Of a stretch of DNA of 37,353 nt, positions 17,316-26,312 are shown one piece after another. Below the pieces are notes generated by a model. That model saw only the letters and a list, made by a program, of their open reading frames with translations, made no database searches and was not told where the DNA came from. Location: contig NZ_JAADZV010000017.1 in the NCBI RefSeq assembly GCF_010645075.1, positions 1-37,353 on the forward strand, read 5' to 3'. Positions within the stretch are counted from its first letter, which is position 1, and every line of letters starts with the position of its first letter. Both the position numbers and the translations under genes were made by a program. This stretch comes from Flavobacterium limi (GTDB lineage: Bacteria > Bacteroidota > Bacteroidia > Flavobacteriales > Flavobacteriaceae).

Positions 17316-18269
17316 TTACTCTTTAAACTCTCCCATATTACTGTACTTGTCCATTCTCTGGGCAATTAAGTCGGCTGTTGATAAATCTTTCAATTGATTA
17401 TATCCTTTGGTAATATATTCTGCTACAGTTTTAAAAGTAGTTTCTCTGTCATAGTGTGCCCCGCCAAGTGGTTCCGGAATAACATCATCAACTAAATTTT
17501 GCTTTTTCATATCTGATGACGTTAATTTTAAAGCATCAGCAGCACGTTCTTTGTATTCCCAGCTTTTCCATAAAATAGAAGAGCATGATTCTGGGGAAAT
17601 CACAGAATACCAGGTATTTTCTAACATATAAACCCTGTCTCCAACTCCTATTCCTAAAGCTCCTCCGGAAGCACCTTCACCAACAATGATGGTGATAATT
17701 GGCACTTTCAAACGAACCATTTCAAAAATATTTCTGGCAATTGCTTCTCCCTGTCCTCTTTCTTCTGCTTCTAGTCCGGGATATGCTCCAGGGGTGTCTA
17801 CTAAAGTTAAAACCGGGATTCCAAATTTCTCGGCCATTTTCATCAAACGTAAAGCTTTACGGTATCCTTCCGGATTAGCCATACCAAAATTACGGTACTG
17901 ACGTGTTTTTGTATTAAAACCTTTTTGCTGACCCACAATCATAAACGACTGACCGTTTATTTTACCAAGTCCGCCTACCATAGCTTTGTCATCTTTGAAT
18001 CCACGGTCGCCATGAAGTTCTAAAAATGTATCTCCACAGATTGCCCTGATGTAATCTAAAGTATAAGGCCTGTTTGGATGCCTTGATAATTGCACACGTT
18101 GCCAGGCAGTAAGATTTTTATATATTTCTTTTTTAGTTTGCTCTAATTTTTTGTTGATTTCCTGACAGGTAGGTGTTACATCAACATCAGATTCTTTTCC
18201 AATTATAACACACTTTTCCAGTTGTTCTTCAAGTTCTTTGATTGGAAGCTCAAAATCTAAATATTCCAT
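17316..18269 (-). CDS. accA: Acetyl-CoA carboxylase, carboxyltransferase alpha subunit
   Basis: A 317-residue cytoplasmic subunit that, with AccD, transfers CO2 from biotin to acetyl-CoA to form malonyl-CoA for fatty-acid synthesis. Typical segments are WQRVQLSRHPNRPYTLDYIR, FLELHGDRGFKDDKAMVGGL, VLTLVDTPGAYPGLEAEERG, GEGASGGALGIGVGDRVYML and SVISPESCSSILWKS. The length is normal for the family. It stands alone between dnaB and the transporter gene. Confidence 0.98.
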   Translation of the reverse strand: MEYLDFELPIKELEEQLEKCVIIGKESDVDVTPTCQEINKKLEQTKKEIYKNLTAWQRVQLSRHPNRPYTLDYIRAICGDTFLELHGDRGFKDDKAMVGGLGKINGQSFMIVGQQKGFNTKTRQYRNFGMANPEGYRKALRLMKMAEKFGIPVLTLVDTPGAYPGLEAEERGQGEAIARNIFEMVRLKVPIITIIVGEGASGGALGIGVGDRVYMLENTWYSVISPESCSSILWKSWEYKERAADALKLTSSDMKKQNLVDDVIPEPLGGAHYDRETTFKTVAEYITKGYNQLKDLSTADLIAQRMDKYSNMGEFKE

Positions 18270-18380
18270 GGATTTTTGAATTTTGTTTTTAAATCGAACC
18301 GCAAATATAAAAATATTATATCATTGGTGTAAATAATTCACACTAAACTATTAATATGTAATTTATAAATAAGTAAAATA

Positions 18381-19268
18381 TTACTTTTTTTTCTTGTTTT
18401 GAGAATGCTTGAAAACACCATTTAAAATAACGGTTATTACTATTATCAAGGCGCCTATATAAAATTCGACACTCATTTTTTCTTTTCCTCCTAAGATAAA
18501 ATAAGCCAGCATAATTCCGTAAACAGGCTCTAAATTAGTGGTTAACATTACCGTGTAAGGCGTTAGTTTCTGCATTACTTTTACAGAGGCAGTAAATGCA
18601 TAAGCCGTACAAACCGAAGCCAAAATAAATAATAGGCCCCAATTATATAATGAGAGGGTAAAAAAATCTGCTGTGAATTTTCCCTGTACCAAAAAATAAA
18701 GAGAAATAAAAAAAACACCGGCACCGAATTCATAGAATGTTATAAGTGAAGGCTCATGATCTGAGATTAATTTACCATTCAATAAGGTAAATACAACCCC
18801 TAATATAATAGATGCCAAAGCATAATAAACCCCTGTAAGATATTTAATTTCAACCTGTAATATCAAAGCAAGCCCGACAATGATAACAAGCCCGAAAAAA
18901 ACTTCATACCATAATATTCTTCTTCCATAAAAAAGGGGTTCTAATAAGGAAGCAAAAAAAGCACCTAATGAAAATATGGAAAGCGTAATTGAAACATTGG
19001 AAACATGGATAGCCTTAAAAAAGAAAATCCAGTGCAATGCAATTAACAGCCCTACAAAAACCAATTTAAAAAACTCCTTTACCGGAACCTGAAAAGATTG
19101 TTTTTTATAAACAATAAATGCCCCTAAAAAAAGTAAGGCCAACAACATTCTATACCAAACCAGATTATCGGCATCGATTGTGATCAAGGCTCCTAAAATG
19201 GCAGTAAATCCCCATATAAAAACAATTAAATGAAGATTTAAATAGCTTTTCAAATTATCGTTTCGCAT
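18381..19268 (-). CDS. EamA-family (DMT superfamily) inner-membrane transporter
   Basis: A ten-helix drug/metabolite-type permease with two EamA halves (about 5-135 and 150-285). Typical segments are LHLIVFIWGFTAILGALITI, WYRMLLALLFLG, ALHWIFFFKAIHVSNVSITL and LTTNLEPVYGIMLAYFILGG. A longer reading frame starts at 19298, but MRNDNLKSYL at 19268 is a better start because the first membrane helix follows at once. This start overlaps the end of the lptG-type gene by 14 bases, implying translational coupling. The substrate is not predictable. Confidence 0.88.
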   Translation of the reverse strand: MRNDNLKSYLNLHLIVFIWGFTAILGALITIDADNLVWYRMLLALLFLGAFIVYKKQSFQVPVKEFFKLVFVGLLIALHWIFFFKAIHVSNVSITLSIFSLGAFFASLLEPLFYGRRILWYEVFFGLVIIVGLALILQVEIKYLTGVYYALASIILGVVFTLLNGKLISDHEPSLITFYEFGAGVFFISLYFLVQGKFTADFFTLSLYNWGLLFILASVCTAYAFTASVKVMQKLTPYTVMLTTNLEPVYGIMLAYFILGGKEKMSVEFYIGALIIVITVILNGVFKHSQNKKKK

Positions 19269-20343
19269 TGCGTAGTAAGTAAATAGCCAGAATTCCAAAA
19301 ACTATGTTCGGAAACCAAACAGCTAAAAAAGGTGAGAAAGTTGATTTTTCAGCAAGGGTACCAAATATTTTGTCGAAAAACACAAATGAAAAAGCAATAG
19401 CAATTCCTATCGCCAGGTTAACCCCCATTCCTCCACGACGCTTCATAGATGAAACTGCCACCGCAATAATTGTCAGAATAAAAGCAGAAACCGGCACACT
19501 GTATTTTTTATAAAGCACTACCAAATATGTATTGATATTTCCGGAACCTCTTTTGCGTTCCTTATCAATAAAATCAATTAAATCGCCTAAAGAAAGCGTT
19601 TCTGCAATATAGACTACCGGAGTTAAATCTGCCAGTTCAAACTTAAATTTTACTGGTTTTTCAGGGTTTTTCTCAATCAAATCATTCAACTCTCCGACCG
19701 TTCTTTTGGTGTAGTCATACAAAATATAAGTCTTCTTTTTAGGATCCCAGGTAATTCTGCTTGCTGTAATTTTATAAGTCAGTTTGTCTTTTTCAAAATG
19801 CTCAAGCGAAAAATTAAAAGCTGTTTTAGTTTCTTCATTAAAGCTATTTACAAAAATGAAATCGTTATCATTAACCTGCCTGTAAACATTTGTGTTTTCA
19901 CCCCGCATCAGCTGCTTACCATTTCCTTTTAAATAAGTATATCTAAAATTATTGAATCCTTCGCTGGCGGCAGGTACTATAAAGAAACCCATTACTAATA
20001 TAAAAGTAGAAACAATTGTAGCTCCTATAATAAAAGGTCTTAAAAAACGTGCAAACGAAATTCCAGAGCTTAAAATAGCAATGATTTCGGTATTATTTGC
20101 CAGTTTTGATGTAAACCAAATTACCGATAAAAACAAAAATATCGGAAACAACATATTGATAAAATAGATTGTAAAGTTGTAATAATAAAAAGCGATTTCC
20201 ATGAAAGGAATTTTATTCTCCAACATCTTATTTATCTTTTCAGAAACATCAACTACAATTCCGATTGGTGCAAACAAAAGCAGCATCACAGAAAAAGTGC
20301 CGAGATATCTTTTCAAGATATATTTATCTATTATTGACAACAT
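19255..20343 (-). CDS. LptF/LptG-family lipopolysaccharide export permease
   Basis: A 362-residue inner-membrane protein of the YjgP/YjgQ family, which with LptB and LptC extracts LPS from the inner membrane for transport to the cell surface. It has an N-terminal bundle (about 10-120; SIIDKYILKRYLGTFSVMLL, then NTEIIAILSSGISFARFLRP), a central periplasmic beta-jellyroll (about 130-260) and a C-terminal three-helix bundle (about 275-360). The ILSSGISF motif is diagnostic. I cannot separate LptF from LptG by eye. It lies directly downstream of tgt and overlaps the EamA gene, all on the minus strand and probably one transcript. Confidence 0.93.
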   Translation of the reverse strand: MLSIIDKYILKRYLGTFSVMLLLFAPIGIVVDVSEKINKMLENKIPFMEIAFYYYNFTIYFINMLFPIFLFLSVIWFTSKLANNTEIIAILSSGISFARFLRPFIIGATIVSTFILVMGFFIVPAASEGFNNFRYTYLKGNGKQLMRGENTNVYRQVNDNDFIFVNSFNEETKTAFNFSLEHFEKDKLTYKITASRITWDPKKKTYILYDYTKRTVGELNDLIEKNPEKPVKFKFELADLTPVVYIAETLSLGDLIDFIDKERKRGSGNINTYLVVLYKKYSVPVSAFILTIIAVAVSSMKRRGGMGVNLAIGIAIAFSFVFFDKIFGTLAEKSTFSPFLAVWFPNIVFGILAIYLLRNAKR

Positions 20344-20413
20344 AATATATTTGTTTTTGTTTCCGGTTTCAAGTTCTGCCGATGAAACTTGAAACTAAAA
20401 AACTTGAAACTCT

Positions 20414-21544
20414 TTATAATCTTTGACTCATATTTTTAACCATCATTTCTTTCCATGGTCTGAAATCTCCTGCTAAGATATGCTTTCTGGCTTCACGAAC
20501 CAGCCACATATAAAAACCAAGATTATGAATTGTAGCAATTTGCTTTCCTAAATATTCATTGGCGGCAAACAAATGGCGCAAATACGCTTTCGAATATTCT
20601 GTATCTACAAAAGTATGTCCCATTTCGTCAATTGGCGAAAAATCAGCTTCCCACTTTTTGTTTTTAATATTGATTGTACCATTTGCCGTAAACAACATTC
20701 CGTTTCTGGCGTTACGTGTTGGCATCACACAGTCAAACATATCAATTCCTAACGCAATATTCTCTAAAATATTAATTGGAGTACCAACCCCCATCAAATA
20801 ACGGGGTTTATCTTCTGGCAAAATCTCACAAACCACTTCGGTCATGGCATACATTTCTTCTGCAGGCTCCCCTACTGACAATCCTCCAATCGCATTTCCC
20901 TGCTGCCCTGAATTCGCAATATATTCTGCCGACTGGCGACGTAAATCTTTATAAGTACTTCCCTGAACAATCGGAAAAAATGTCTGCTCATAGCCGTATT
21001 TATAAGGCACTTTATCCAGATGATTAATACAGCGATCCAGCCATCTGTGTGTCATGTGCATTGAGCGCTGTGCATATCGGTAATCGCAAGGATAAGGCGT
21101 ACACTCATCAAAAGCCATAATAATATCGGCTCCAATAGTACGCTGGATTTCCATTACATTTTCCGGCGTAAAAAAGTGATATGAGCCGTCAATATGCGAC
21201 TTAAACTTCACTCCTTCTTCCTTAATCTTTCTGTTTGAAGAAAGAGAATATACCTGATATCCTCCAGAATCTGTCAAAATATTACGATCCCAATTCATGA
21301 ATTTATGCAATCCGCCTGCTTTTTCGAGGATCTCAGTCTGCGGACGCAAGTATAAGTGATACGTATTTCCAAGGATTATATCCGGGTTAATTTCCTCTTT
21401 AAGCTCACGCTGATGCACCCCTTTTACAGAAGCTACCGTTCCAACAGGCATAAAAATAGGAGTTTCTATAACTCCATGATCAGTTGTAATACTTCCGGCC
21501 CTTGCTTTCGACTGCGGATCTTTTTGTAATAAATCAAACTTCAT
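20414..21544 (-). CDS. tgt: tRNA-guanine transglycosylase (queuine/preQ1 insertion)
   Basis: A 376-residue enzyme that exchanges G34 for preQ1 in tRNAs with GUN anticodons. Seen here are TPIFMPVGTVASVKGVHQRE, NTYHLYLRPQTEILEKAGGL, LTDSGGYQVYSLSSNRKIKE, the nucleophile region DIIMAFDECTPYPCDYRYA, GGLSVGEP, RYLMGVGTP and DCVMPTRNARNGMLFT. The length is standard. The pairing with an LptG-type permease gene is a common flavobacterial arrangement as I recall it. Confidence 0.98.
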   Translation of the reverse strand: MKFDLLQKDPQSKARAGSITTDHGVIETPIFMPVGTVASVKGVHQRELKEEINPDIILGNTYHLYLRPQTEILEKAGGLHKFMNWDRNILTDSGGYQVYSLSSNRKIKEEGVKFKSHIDGSYHFFTPENVMEIQRTIGADIIMAFDECTPYPCDYRYAQRSMHMTHRWLDRCINHLDKVPYKYGYEQTFFPIVQGSTYKDLRRQSAEYIANSGQQGNAIGGLSVGEPAEEMYAMTEVVCEILPEDKPRYLMGVGTPINILENIALGIDMFDCVMPTRNARNGMLFTANGTINIKNKKWEADFSPIDEMGHTFVDTEYSKAYLRHLFAANEYLGKQIATIHNLGFYMWLVREARKHILAGDFRPWKEMMVKNMSQRL

Positions 21545-21969
21545 CTGTTTCTTTTTTCAGGGTGCAAAGATAGGTTAATTTCGAGAATTAGATAATTTGA
21601 CAATTAGAAAATTAGATAATGATTAACAAACCTGGAATTTGGGAAATTAGACAATTGGACAAATAGAAAATTGATTATGATTTTACAAACTTGGAATTTG
21701 ATTTTCTCCAATTTAAAATTTCATTTTTTATTTGGGCGTTCCCCAAGGGCCGGGCTATCCGCTATATCTTTTGCTCCAGATATTTTAGTTTTTAATCAAG
21801 AAATTTTCGTTGTCGCAAAAGGATGTCGCTGCTATCCCTAACGCAAACGGTCCTTCAGGAAAGTTTATTGACAAAAGAATGTAAAAACTGCAACGATCAG
21901 ATTACTAAAGTATAACAGTTCCTGCAATTCCTTTTGTAATTTTAATATTCAACTAAAAATTTTAGAGTC
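21545..21969. other. 425-base intergenic region with degenerate direct repeats
   Basis: No coding frame. 21585-21715 is built of imperfect AT-rich repeats, such as AATTAGATAAT, GACAATTAGAAAATTAGAT, CCTGGAATTTGGGAAATTAG and ACTTGGAATTTG. A GC-richer structured element (21734-21844) follows and is listed separately. 21845-21969 shows nothing further except the leader of the acidic-protein gene. Confidence 0.6.
21734..21844 (+). repeat. Structured interspersed element, GGGCGTTCCCC...CCCTAACGC
   Basis: A 111-base block unlike its AT-rich surroundings. It has terminal complementarity (GCGTT 21736-21740 with AACGC 21840-21844) and an inner stem, ATCTTTTGC pairing with GCAAAAGGAT (about 21776-21784 and 21815-21824). 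The ends GGGCGTTCCCC, GGGCTATCCGC and CGCTGCTATCCCTAACGC match, from memory, a family of short elements scattered through flavobacterial genomes. It may be a REP-type repeat or an unclassified structured RNA. No second copy is present in this window. Confidence 0.55.
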
Positions 21970-22272
21970 ATGATAAACGCAGATGAAAAATTAGATCAAA
22001 TCAAGGATGACCAAATCGAAAGAAACCTTGAAAACATGAATTATGATGCAAACGAAGACATCTACAATCAGGAAGAAAGATTAGAAGATATTGATCCTCA
22101 AAACATTTCTGGAGAAAGAATAATCAATAATGACAATCATGAGTGGAAACAAAACAGCGACAAACTTGGTAATGACTTAGATATTCCAGGCTCAGAACTT
22201 GATGACCAACAGGAAGAAATTGGCTCTGAAGACGAAGAGAACAACTATTACAGCGAAGGCGATACAGAATAA
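21970..22272 (+). CDS. Small acidic protein of unknown function
   Basis: A 100-residue, highly acidic and Asn/Gln-rich protein without hydrophobic segments, starting MINADEKLDQIKDDQIERNL. Asp and Glu are spread along the whole length and there are almost no aromatic residues except YY near the end. It is probably intrinsically disordered and cytoplasmic. I recognise no domain. It is a single gene followed immediately by a terminator, so it is likely expressed on its own. Confidence 0.7.
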   Translation: MINADEKLDQIKDDQIERNLENMNYDANEDIYNQEERLEDIDPQNISGERIINNDNHEWKQNSDKLGNDLDIPGSELDDQQEEIGSEDEENNYYSEGDTE

Positions 22273-22294
22273 ACCTTAAATTTATTTCAAAATT

Positions 22295-22317
22295 AAAGTC
22301 CCATTGGGGCTTTTTTT
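22295..22317 (+). terminator. Terminator after the acidic-protein gene
   Basis: AAAGTCCC (22295-22302) pairs with GGGGCTTT (22306-22313, one G-T pair) around the loop ATT, followed by further T residues. Confidence 0.8.
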
Positions 22318-22453
22318 GTTTTAATTTTCATCAAAAAACAACAAAATAGAAACATCTCTTTTCGAAAATCTAAATCATTTAGATTATTTTTTTAAGATTA
22401 ATAAAAAAAGCATCAGAATTTCACAATTGCAGCAAACTAAAGCAGAAAATCAT

Positions 22454-22484
22454 TTGTCAGCCCGCAAAATAAAAATTACTTTTG
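22454..22484 (+). promoter_or_regulatory. Bacteroidota-type promoter of the transketolase genes
   Basis: TTG at 22454-22456, a 20-base spacer, and TACTTTTG at 22477-22484. The start codon is 26 bases further on. The spacing equals that of the thrS promoter. Confidence 0.65.
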
Positions 22485-22509
22485 CACCAGTTTAACTTTT
22501 ACATATAAA

Positions 22510-23364
22510 ATGAAGCCTAACACACAACAATTAAGCGATTTAACGATCCAGGTAAGAAGAGATATTCTTAGAATGGTACATGCTGTCAACTCAGGTCACC
22601 CAGGTGGTTCATTAGGTTGCACTGAATTTTTGGTAGCACTTTACCAAAACATTATGGAACGTAAAGAAGGTTTTGACATGGATGGAATCGGAGAAGATTT
22701 ATTCTTCCTTTCAAACGGTCATATTTCACCTGTATTTTACAGCGTTTTAGCGAGAAGCGGTTATTTCCCTGTTTCAGAGCTTGCTACTTTCAGATTATTA
22801 AACTCTCGTTTACAAGGACACCCTACAACTCACGAAGGTTTACCTGGGGTTCGTATGGCTTCCGGGTCATTAGGACAAGGTTTGTCTGTCGCTCTTGGTG
22901 CTGCACAGGCTAAAAAATTAAATGGTGACAATCACTTAATTTACACTTTACACGGAGATGGTGAATTACAGGAAGGTCAAAACTGGGAAGCTATCATGTA
23001 TGCTTCTGCAAAAAAAGTAGACAACCTTATCGCAACTGTTGACCTTAACGGAAAACAAATCGACGGAACAACTGACGAAGTTTTAGCAATGGGAAGTTTA
23101 AAAGCTAAATTTGAAGCTTTTGACTGGGAGGTTATTGAAATTACTAAAGGAAACGACATCGAATCTATCATTGGCGGAATGAATGAAGCAAAAGCAAGAA
23201 CAGGAAAAGGAAAGCCGGTTTGTGTATTACTTCATACCGAAATGGGTAACGGTGTAGATTATATGATGTACAGTCATGCATGGCATGGTAAAGCACCAAA
23301 TGATGCACAGCTTGCAACTGCTTTAGAACAAAATTATAACACTGGAGGCAATTCAGATTATTAA
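22510..23364 (+). CDS. Transketolase, N-terminal (thiamine-diphosphate-binding) subunit
   Basis: A 284-residue subunit carrying the PP domain of transketolase, which moves two-carbon units between sugar phosphates in the pentose-phosphate pathway. Visible motifs are VNSGHPGGSLGCTEFLVALY, SNGHISPVFYSVLARSG, RMASGSLGQGLSVALGAAQA and the thiamine-diphosphate motif HGDGELQEGQNWEAI followed by DLNGKQIDG. A full-length transketolase is about 650 residues; here the pyrimidine-binding half is the next gene, 74 bases downstream. The split form is a normal variant. Confidence 0.96.
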   Translation: MKPNTQQLSDLTIQVRRDILRMVHAVNSGHPGGSLGCTEFLVALYQNIMERKEGFDMDGIGEDLFFLSNGHISPVFYSVLARSGYFPVSELATFRLLNSRLQGHPTTHEGLPGVRMASGSLGQGLSVALGAAQAKKLNGDNHLIYTLHGDGELQEGQNWEAIMYASAKKVDNLIATVDLNGKQIDGTTDEVLAMGSLKAKFEAFDWEVIEITKGNDIESIIGGMNEAKARTGKGKPVCVLLHTEMGNGVDYMMYSHAWHGKAPNDAQLATALEQNYNTGGNSDY

Positions 23365-23366
23365 AT

Positions 23367-23402
23367 AAAAGCTTATGCCTTAAGCGGTAAGCCTTAGCTT
23401 TT
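23367..23402. repeat. Palindromic intergenic repeat between the transketolase genes
   Basis: AAAAGCT (23367-23373) is complementary to AGCTTTT (23396-23402), with an inner CTTA/TAAG pairing. A tandem GCCTAAT repeat follows at 23405-23418. It could be a processing or stability element between the two subunit genes. Confidence 0.4.
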
Positions 23403-23438
23403 CGCCTAATGCCTAATGCGTACAGCAAAGAAACAAAA

Positions 23439-24392
23439 ATGAAAAAATATACAAATACAGGAAGCAAAGATACCCGTTCAGGTTTTGGAGCGGGAATGAC
23501 TGAATTAGGTCAGAAAAACGAAAAAGTTGTGGCATTATGTGCTGACTTGATCGGATCATTAAAATTTGATGAATTCAAAAAAAACCACCCGGAGCGTTTT
23601 TTCCAGATTGGTATTGCAGAAGCCAACATGATCGGAATCGCTGCAGGTTTAACAATTGGAGGAAAAATTCCTTTTACTGGAACTTTCGCCAACTTCTCAA
23701 CAGGAAGAGTTTACGACCAAATCCGTCAGTCTGTTGCTTATTCTGATAAAAATGTGAAAATCTGTGCTTCTCACGCTGGTTTAACCCTAGGAGAAGATGG
23801 AGCTACACACCAAATCCTTGAAGATATCGGATTAATGAAAATGCTGCCAGGAATGACTGTAATCAATACTTGTGATTACAACCAGACAAAAGCTGCTACA
23901 TTAGCACTTGCAGATCACCACGGTCCGGCTTATTTACGTTTTGGCCGTCCGGTTGTACCTAACTTTACTCCTGCTGACGAACCATTCGTAATTGGAAAAG
24001 CTATTATGTTAAACGAAGGAACTGACGTAACAATCGTTGCAACAGGCCACTTGGTTTGGGAAGCAATTGTGGCTGCCGAGGCTCTTGAAGCAAAAGGAAT
24101 TTCTGCAGAGGTAATCAACATTCACACCATCAAACCTCTTGACGAAGAAGCTATTTTAAAATCTGTAGCTAAAACCAAATGTATTGTAACTGCTGAAGAA
24201 CACAATTACCTTGGCGGTCTTGGAGAAAGTGTATCAAGAGTATTAGCTTTAAACACTCCTGCTCCACAGGAATTTGTTGCCGTAAAAGACAGTTTCGGTG
24301 AATCCGGAACTCCGGAACAATTAATGGAGAAATACAAATTAAACAATCAGGCGATTGTTGAAGCTGTAGAAAAAGTAATCAAAAGAAAATAA
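23439..24392 (+). CDS. Transketolase, C-terminal subunit
   Basis: A 317-residue subunit holding the pyrimidine-binding and C-terminal domains. Seen are SKDTRSGFGAGMTELGQKNE, CADLIGSLKFDEFKKNHPER, FFQIGIAEANMIGIAAGLTI, ASHAGLTLGEDGATHQILED, ITVEEH-like VTAEEHNYLGGLGESV and DSFGESGTPEQLM. A longer frame begins at 23409, but MPNAYSKETK looks like read-through of a palindromic spacer. The ATG at 23439 (MKKYTNTGSKD) is the likely start. A strong terminator follows. Confidence 0.96.
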   Translation: MKKYTNTGSKDTRSGFGAGMTELGQKNEKVVALCADLIGSLKFDEFKKNHPERFFQIGIAEANMIGIAAGLTIGGKIPFTGTFANFSTGRVYDQIRQSVAYSDKNVKICASHAGLTLGEDGATHQILEDIGLMKMLPGMTVINTCDYNQTKAATLALADHHGPAYLRFGRPVVPNFTPADEPFVIGKAIMLNEGTDVTIVATGHLVWEAIVAAEALEAKGISAEVINIHTIKPLDEEAILKSVAKTKCIVTAEEHNYLGGLGESVSRVLALNTPAPQEFVAVKDSFGESGTPEQLMEKYKLNNQAIVEAVEKVIKRK

Positions 24393-24411
24393 TTTCAATT
24401 TTCTTAATCAT

Positions 24412-24445
24412 AAAAAACCTCGAAATTCACATTTCGAGGTTTTTT
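24412..24445. terminator. Bidirectional terminator after transketolase
   Basis: AAAAAACCTCGAAAT (24412-24426) / ATTTCGAGGTTTTTT (24431-24445), loop TCAC. It lies between convergent genes and is symmetrical enough to serve both. Confidence 0.9.
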
Positions 24446-24453
24446 ATTTTCCC

Positions 24454-25689
24454 TTACAATTCTATTTTTTTAGCAGTTACCGTAGTAACTTTAGTGGTAT
24501 TATGATCTTTATCCAGATGAATCTTTTTTCTACCTGGCGCAGTATACTCATATTTATTTTTCTTAATCTTAACTCCAGTTACAGGATCCACTTCCTCCAC
24601 AACTTCTAAAAATGCAGGAATCCCTTTCGGCTCACTATTTTTACTTTCATCTGTATTAGGAGTTGTCGGATCATCTAAAACCTTAAACGCTTCAAAAGGA
24701 TAGTAACGACTCGGTCCAAAATCACCCCCAAATTCAGCAGTTGGTTTTGTAATTTCTAAGAGAGTCGTATATCCATCACCATCATCATCCATATCTAAGA
24801 AATCCGGAATACCATCTTTATCAGTATCATCAGGATTTACCGGAGCATTAGGATACAATGTTGTATTGCGGTAATCATAAAGATATCCATCACCATTTAA
24901 ATCTTCATCAATATCTAAAATTCGATCATTATCATGATCCAATCTTTGTAAGGAATATAATTTAAAACTAAAAATCAATGGAGAATAAGCAGGGATAGCC
25001 ACAGATCCTCGTGAATTTCCTGTATAATATCCTAAGCCGGAAGGAATAAATAATACGCCAGCACCAAAATTCTCGTATTTAGCAGTTCCATCTTCCCGTA
25101 TAGAACTGGTTCCGGTTTTAAACTGAGGAAAAACTTCACCCCAACCTACCACTGCACTATATAAATCGACAAAATCCACGTCAGCCTGAGGAAATTTTAT
25201 TTCCTGAAAAAGCGTTGTTTTTAAATGAGCTGGCACTATAGGCGATGTAGTAGTTGCTTCAACACGAGTCATATACTCTCCTTTGTAACCAGCCACAACA
25301 AGATCTGTATTCATAGGCGAAACACCCGTACCTTCTCTCAGCACTAAATAATACATTTTGTATGCAACACCATGCAAACTAATATTTCTTGATAAAAGCC
25401 TAGGAAAAGAAGCACTATTAAGATAAGACATTATAGAAGGCTGAGTAACCGGATCAGTAATTTTAGATATTACAACATCCTGATCTTCCTGATTACCAGG
25501 ACTATCAACAATTGTGATGTAATATGTATTTAAATACTCTTCAATATTAGCATTATCCGTATCATATTGTACTTTATAATCTCTTAACGGTTCGACTTTA
25601 ACATCATCATCATCATCTTTTTTGTCACAAGAAACCAAAACAGTTGCCGCAGTAAATAGTAAAATAAAAAAATATTTAAATTTATTCAT
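24454..25689 (-). CDS. FKBP-type prolyl isomerase-like lipoprotein with calcium-binding repeats
   Basis: A 411-residue lipoprotein (signal MNKFKYFFILLFTAATVLVSC, lipidated Cys21, then an Asp-rich linker). The region about 90-250 resembles FKBP-type peptidyl-prolyl isomerases found as lipoproteins in flavobacteria: YKMYYLVLREGTGVSPMNTD, GWGEVFPQFKTG, GAGVLFIPSGLGYYTG and PLIFSFKLYSL. Asp-rich, thrombospondin type 3-like repeats follow (DHDNDRILDIDEDLNGDGY, then DDTDKDGIPDFLDMDDDGDG), likely binding calcium. It may help to fold outer-membrane or secreted proteins. Isomerase activity is inferred from the family only. Confidence 0.83.
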   Translation of the reverse strand: MNKFKYFFILLFTAATVLVSCDKKDDDDDVKVEPLRDYKVQYDTDNANIEEYLNTYYITIVDSPGNQEDQDVVISKITDPVTQPSIMSYLNSASFPRLLSRNISLHGVAYKMYYLVLREGTGVSPMNTDLVVAGYKGEYMTRVEATTTSPIVPAHLKTTLFQEIKFPQADVDFVDLYSAVVGWGEVFPQFKTGTSSIREDGTAKYENFGAGVLFIPSGLGYYTGNSRGSVAIPAYSPLIFSFKLYSLQRLDHDNDRILDIDEDLNGDGYLYDYRNTTLYPNAPVNPDDTDKDGIPDFLDMDDDGDGYTTLLEITKPTAEFGGDFGPSRYYPFEAFKVLDDPTTPNTDESKNSEPKGIPAFLEVVEEVDPVTGVKIKKNKYEYTAPGRKKIHLDKDHNTTKVTTVTAKKIEL

Positions 25690-25768
25690 TATTGTTAATT
25701 TTTTAGGTGCGCAAGATACAATATTGATTTATTTTTGTAAAGAATTTAACTCCGATTTTAGAAAAATT

Positions 25769-26158
25769 ATGCGAATAGACAAATACCTCTGGTGTGTAAG
25801 ATATTACAAGACAAGAAATATGGTTACTGAAGCATGCAAAAAGAACCATATTACTGTAAATGGTCAGGTTGCAAAACCATCGAAAGAAGTTTTTCCTACA
25901 GACAGAATTACGTTTAGAAAAGATCAGATTACCCAGATAATAACTGTCCTGGATATTCCCGAAAGTCGTGTAGGAGCTAAACTTGTAGATATCTACAGAA
26001 AAAACGAAACTCCACCTGAAGCATACGCTCATTTAGAATTCTTAAAACTTTCAAAAGAACATTACCGCAAAAGCGGAACAGGAAGACCAACCAAAAAAGA
26101 CAGAAGAGATATTGACGAGTACGGGAATGAAATTTTTGATGATGAAGAAGAAAATTAA
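25769..26158 (+). CDS. S4-domain RNA-binding protein (Hsp15-like)
   Basis: A 129-residue protein with an N-terminal S4 domain: MRIDKYLWCVRYYKTRNMVT, then HITVNGQVAKPSKEVFPTDR. In Hsp15 of enterobacteria this domain binds 50S subunits carrying a stalled peptidyl-tRNA. The C-terminal tail is charged (GRPTKKDRRDIDEYGNEIFD). An upstream extension of the open frame to 25622 overlaps the promoter region of the divergent lipoprotein gene and is not S4-like, so the ATG at 25769 is preferred. A possible -7 box, TATTTTTG, lies at 25730-25737. Confidence 0.9.
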   Translation: MRIDKYLWCVRYYKTRNMVTEACKKNHITVNGQVAKPSKEVFPTDRITFRKDQITQIITVLDIPESRVGAKLVDIYRKNETPPEAYAHLEFLKLSKEHYRKSGTGRPTKKDRRDIDEYGNEIFDDEEEN

Positions 26159-26281
26159 ATTCCAATTTTTCAAAATACCAAATTCCAAAACTTACATCTC
26201 TAAAAATCTAATTATACAAATTCAAAAATTAGCATTTCCTTTTTCAAAAATTGGAATTTGGAATTTTTATATTGGAATTTT
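26159..26281. repeat. Imperfect AT-rich intergenic repeats
   Basis: The words AAATTCCAA, AAATTGGAATTTGGAATTT and TTGGAATTTTT recur in both orientations and can form an AT-rich long-range hairpin. They resemble the repeats at 21640-21710 (GGAATTTG). They probably come from the same class of short flavobacterial intergenic repeats. Confidence 0.45.
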
Positions 26282-26289
26282 TAAATTTG
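26257..26289 (+). promoter_or_regulatory. Promoter of the phosphoribosyltransferase gene
   Basis: TTTG at 26257-26260, a 21-base spacer and TAAATTTG at 26282-26289, 23 bases before the ATG. The -33 part lies inside the AT-rich repeats. Confidence 0.55.
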
Positions 26290-26312
26290 TACATTAGCAA
26301 AAAAAATAAATC

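Noticed and set aside
25622..25768. N-terminal extension of the S4-domain protein
   Set aside because: It overlaps the start of the divergent lipoprotein gene and a likely -7 box and shows no S4-type sequence; the ATG at 25769 begins the domain properly.
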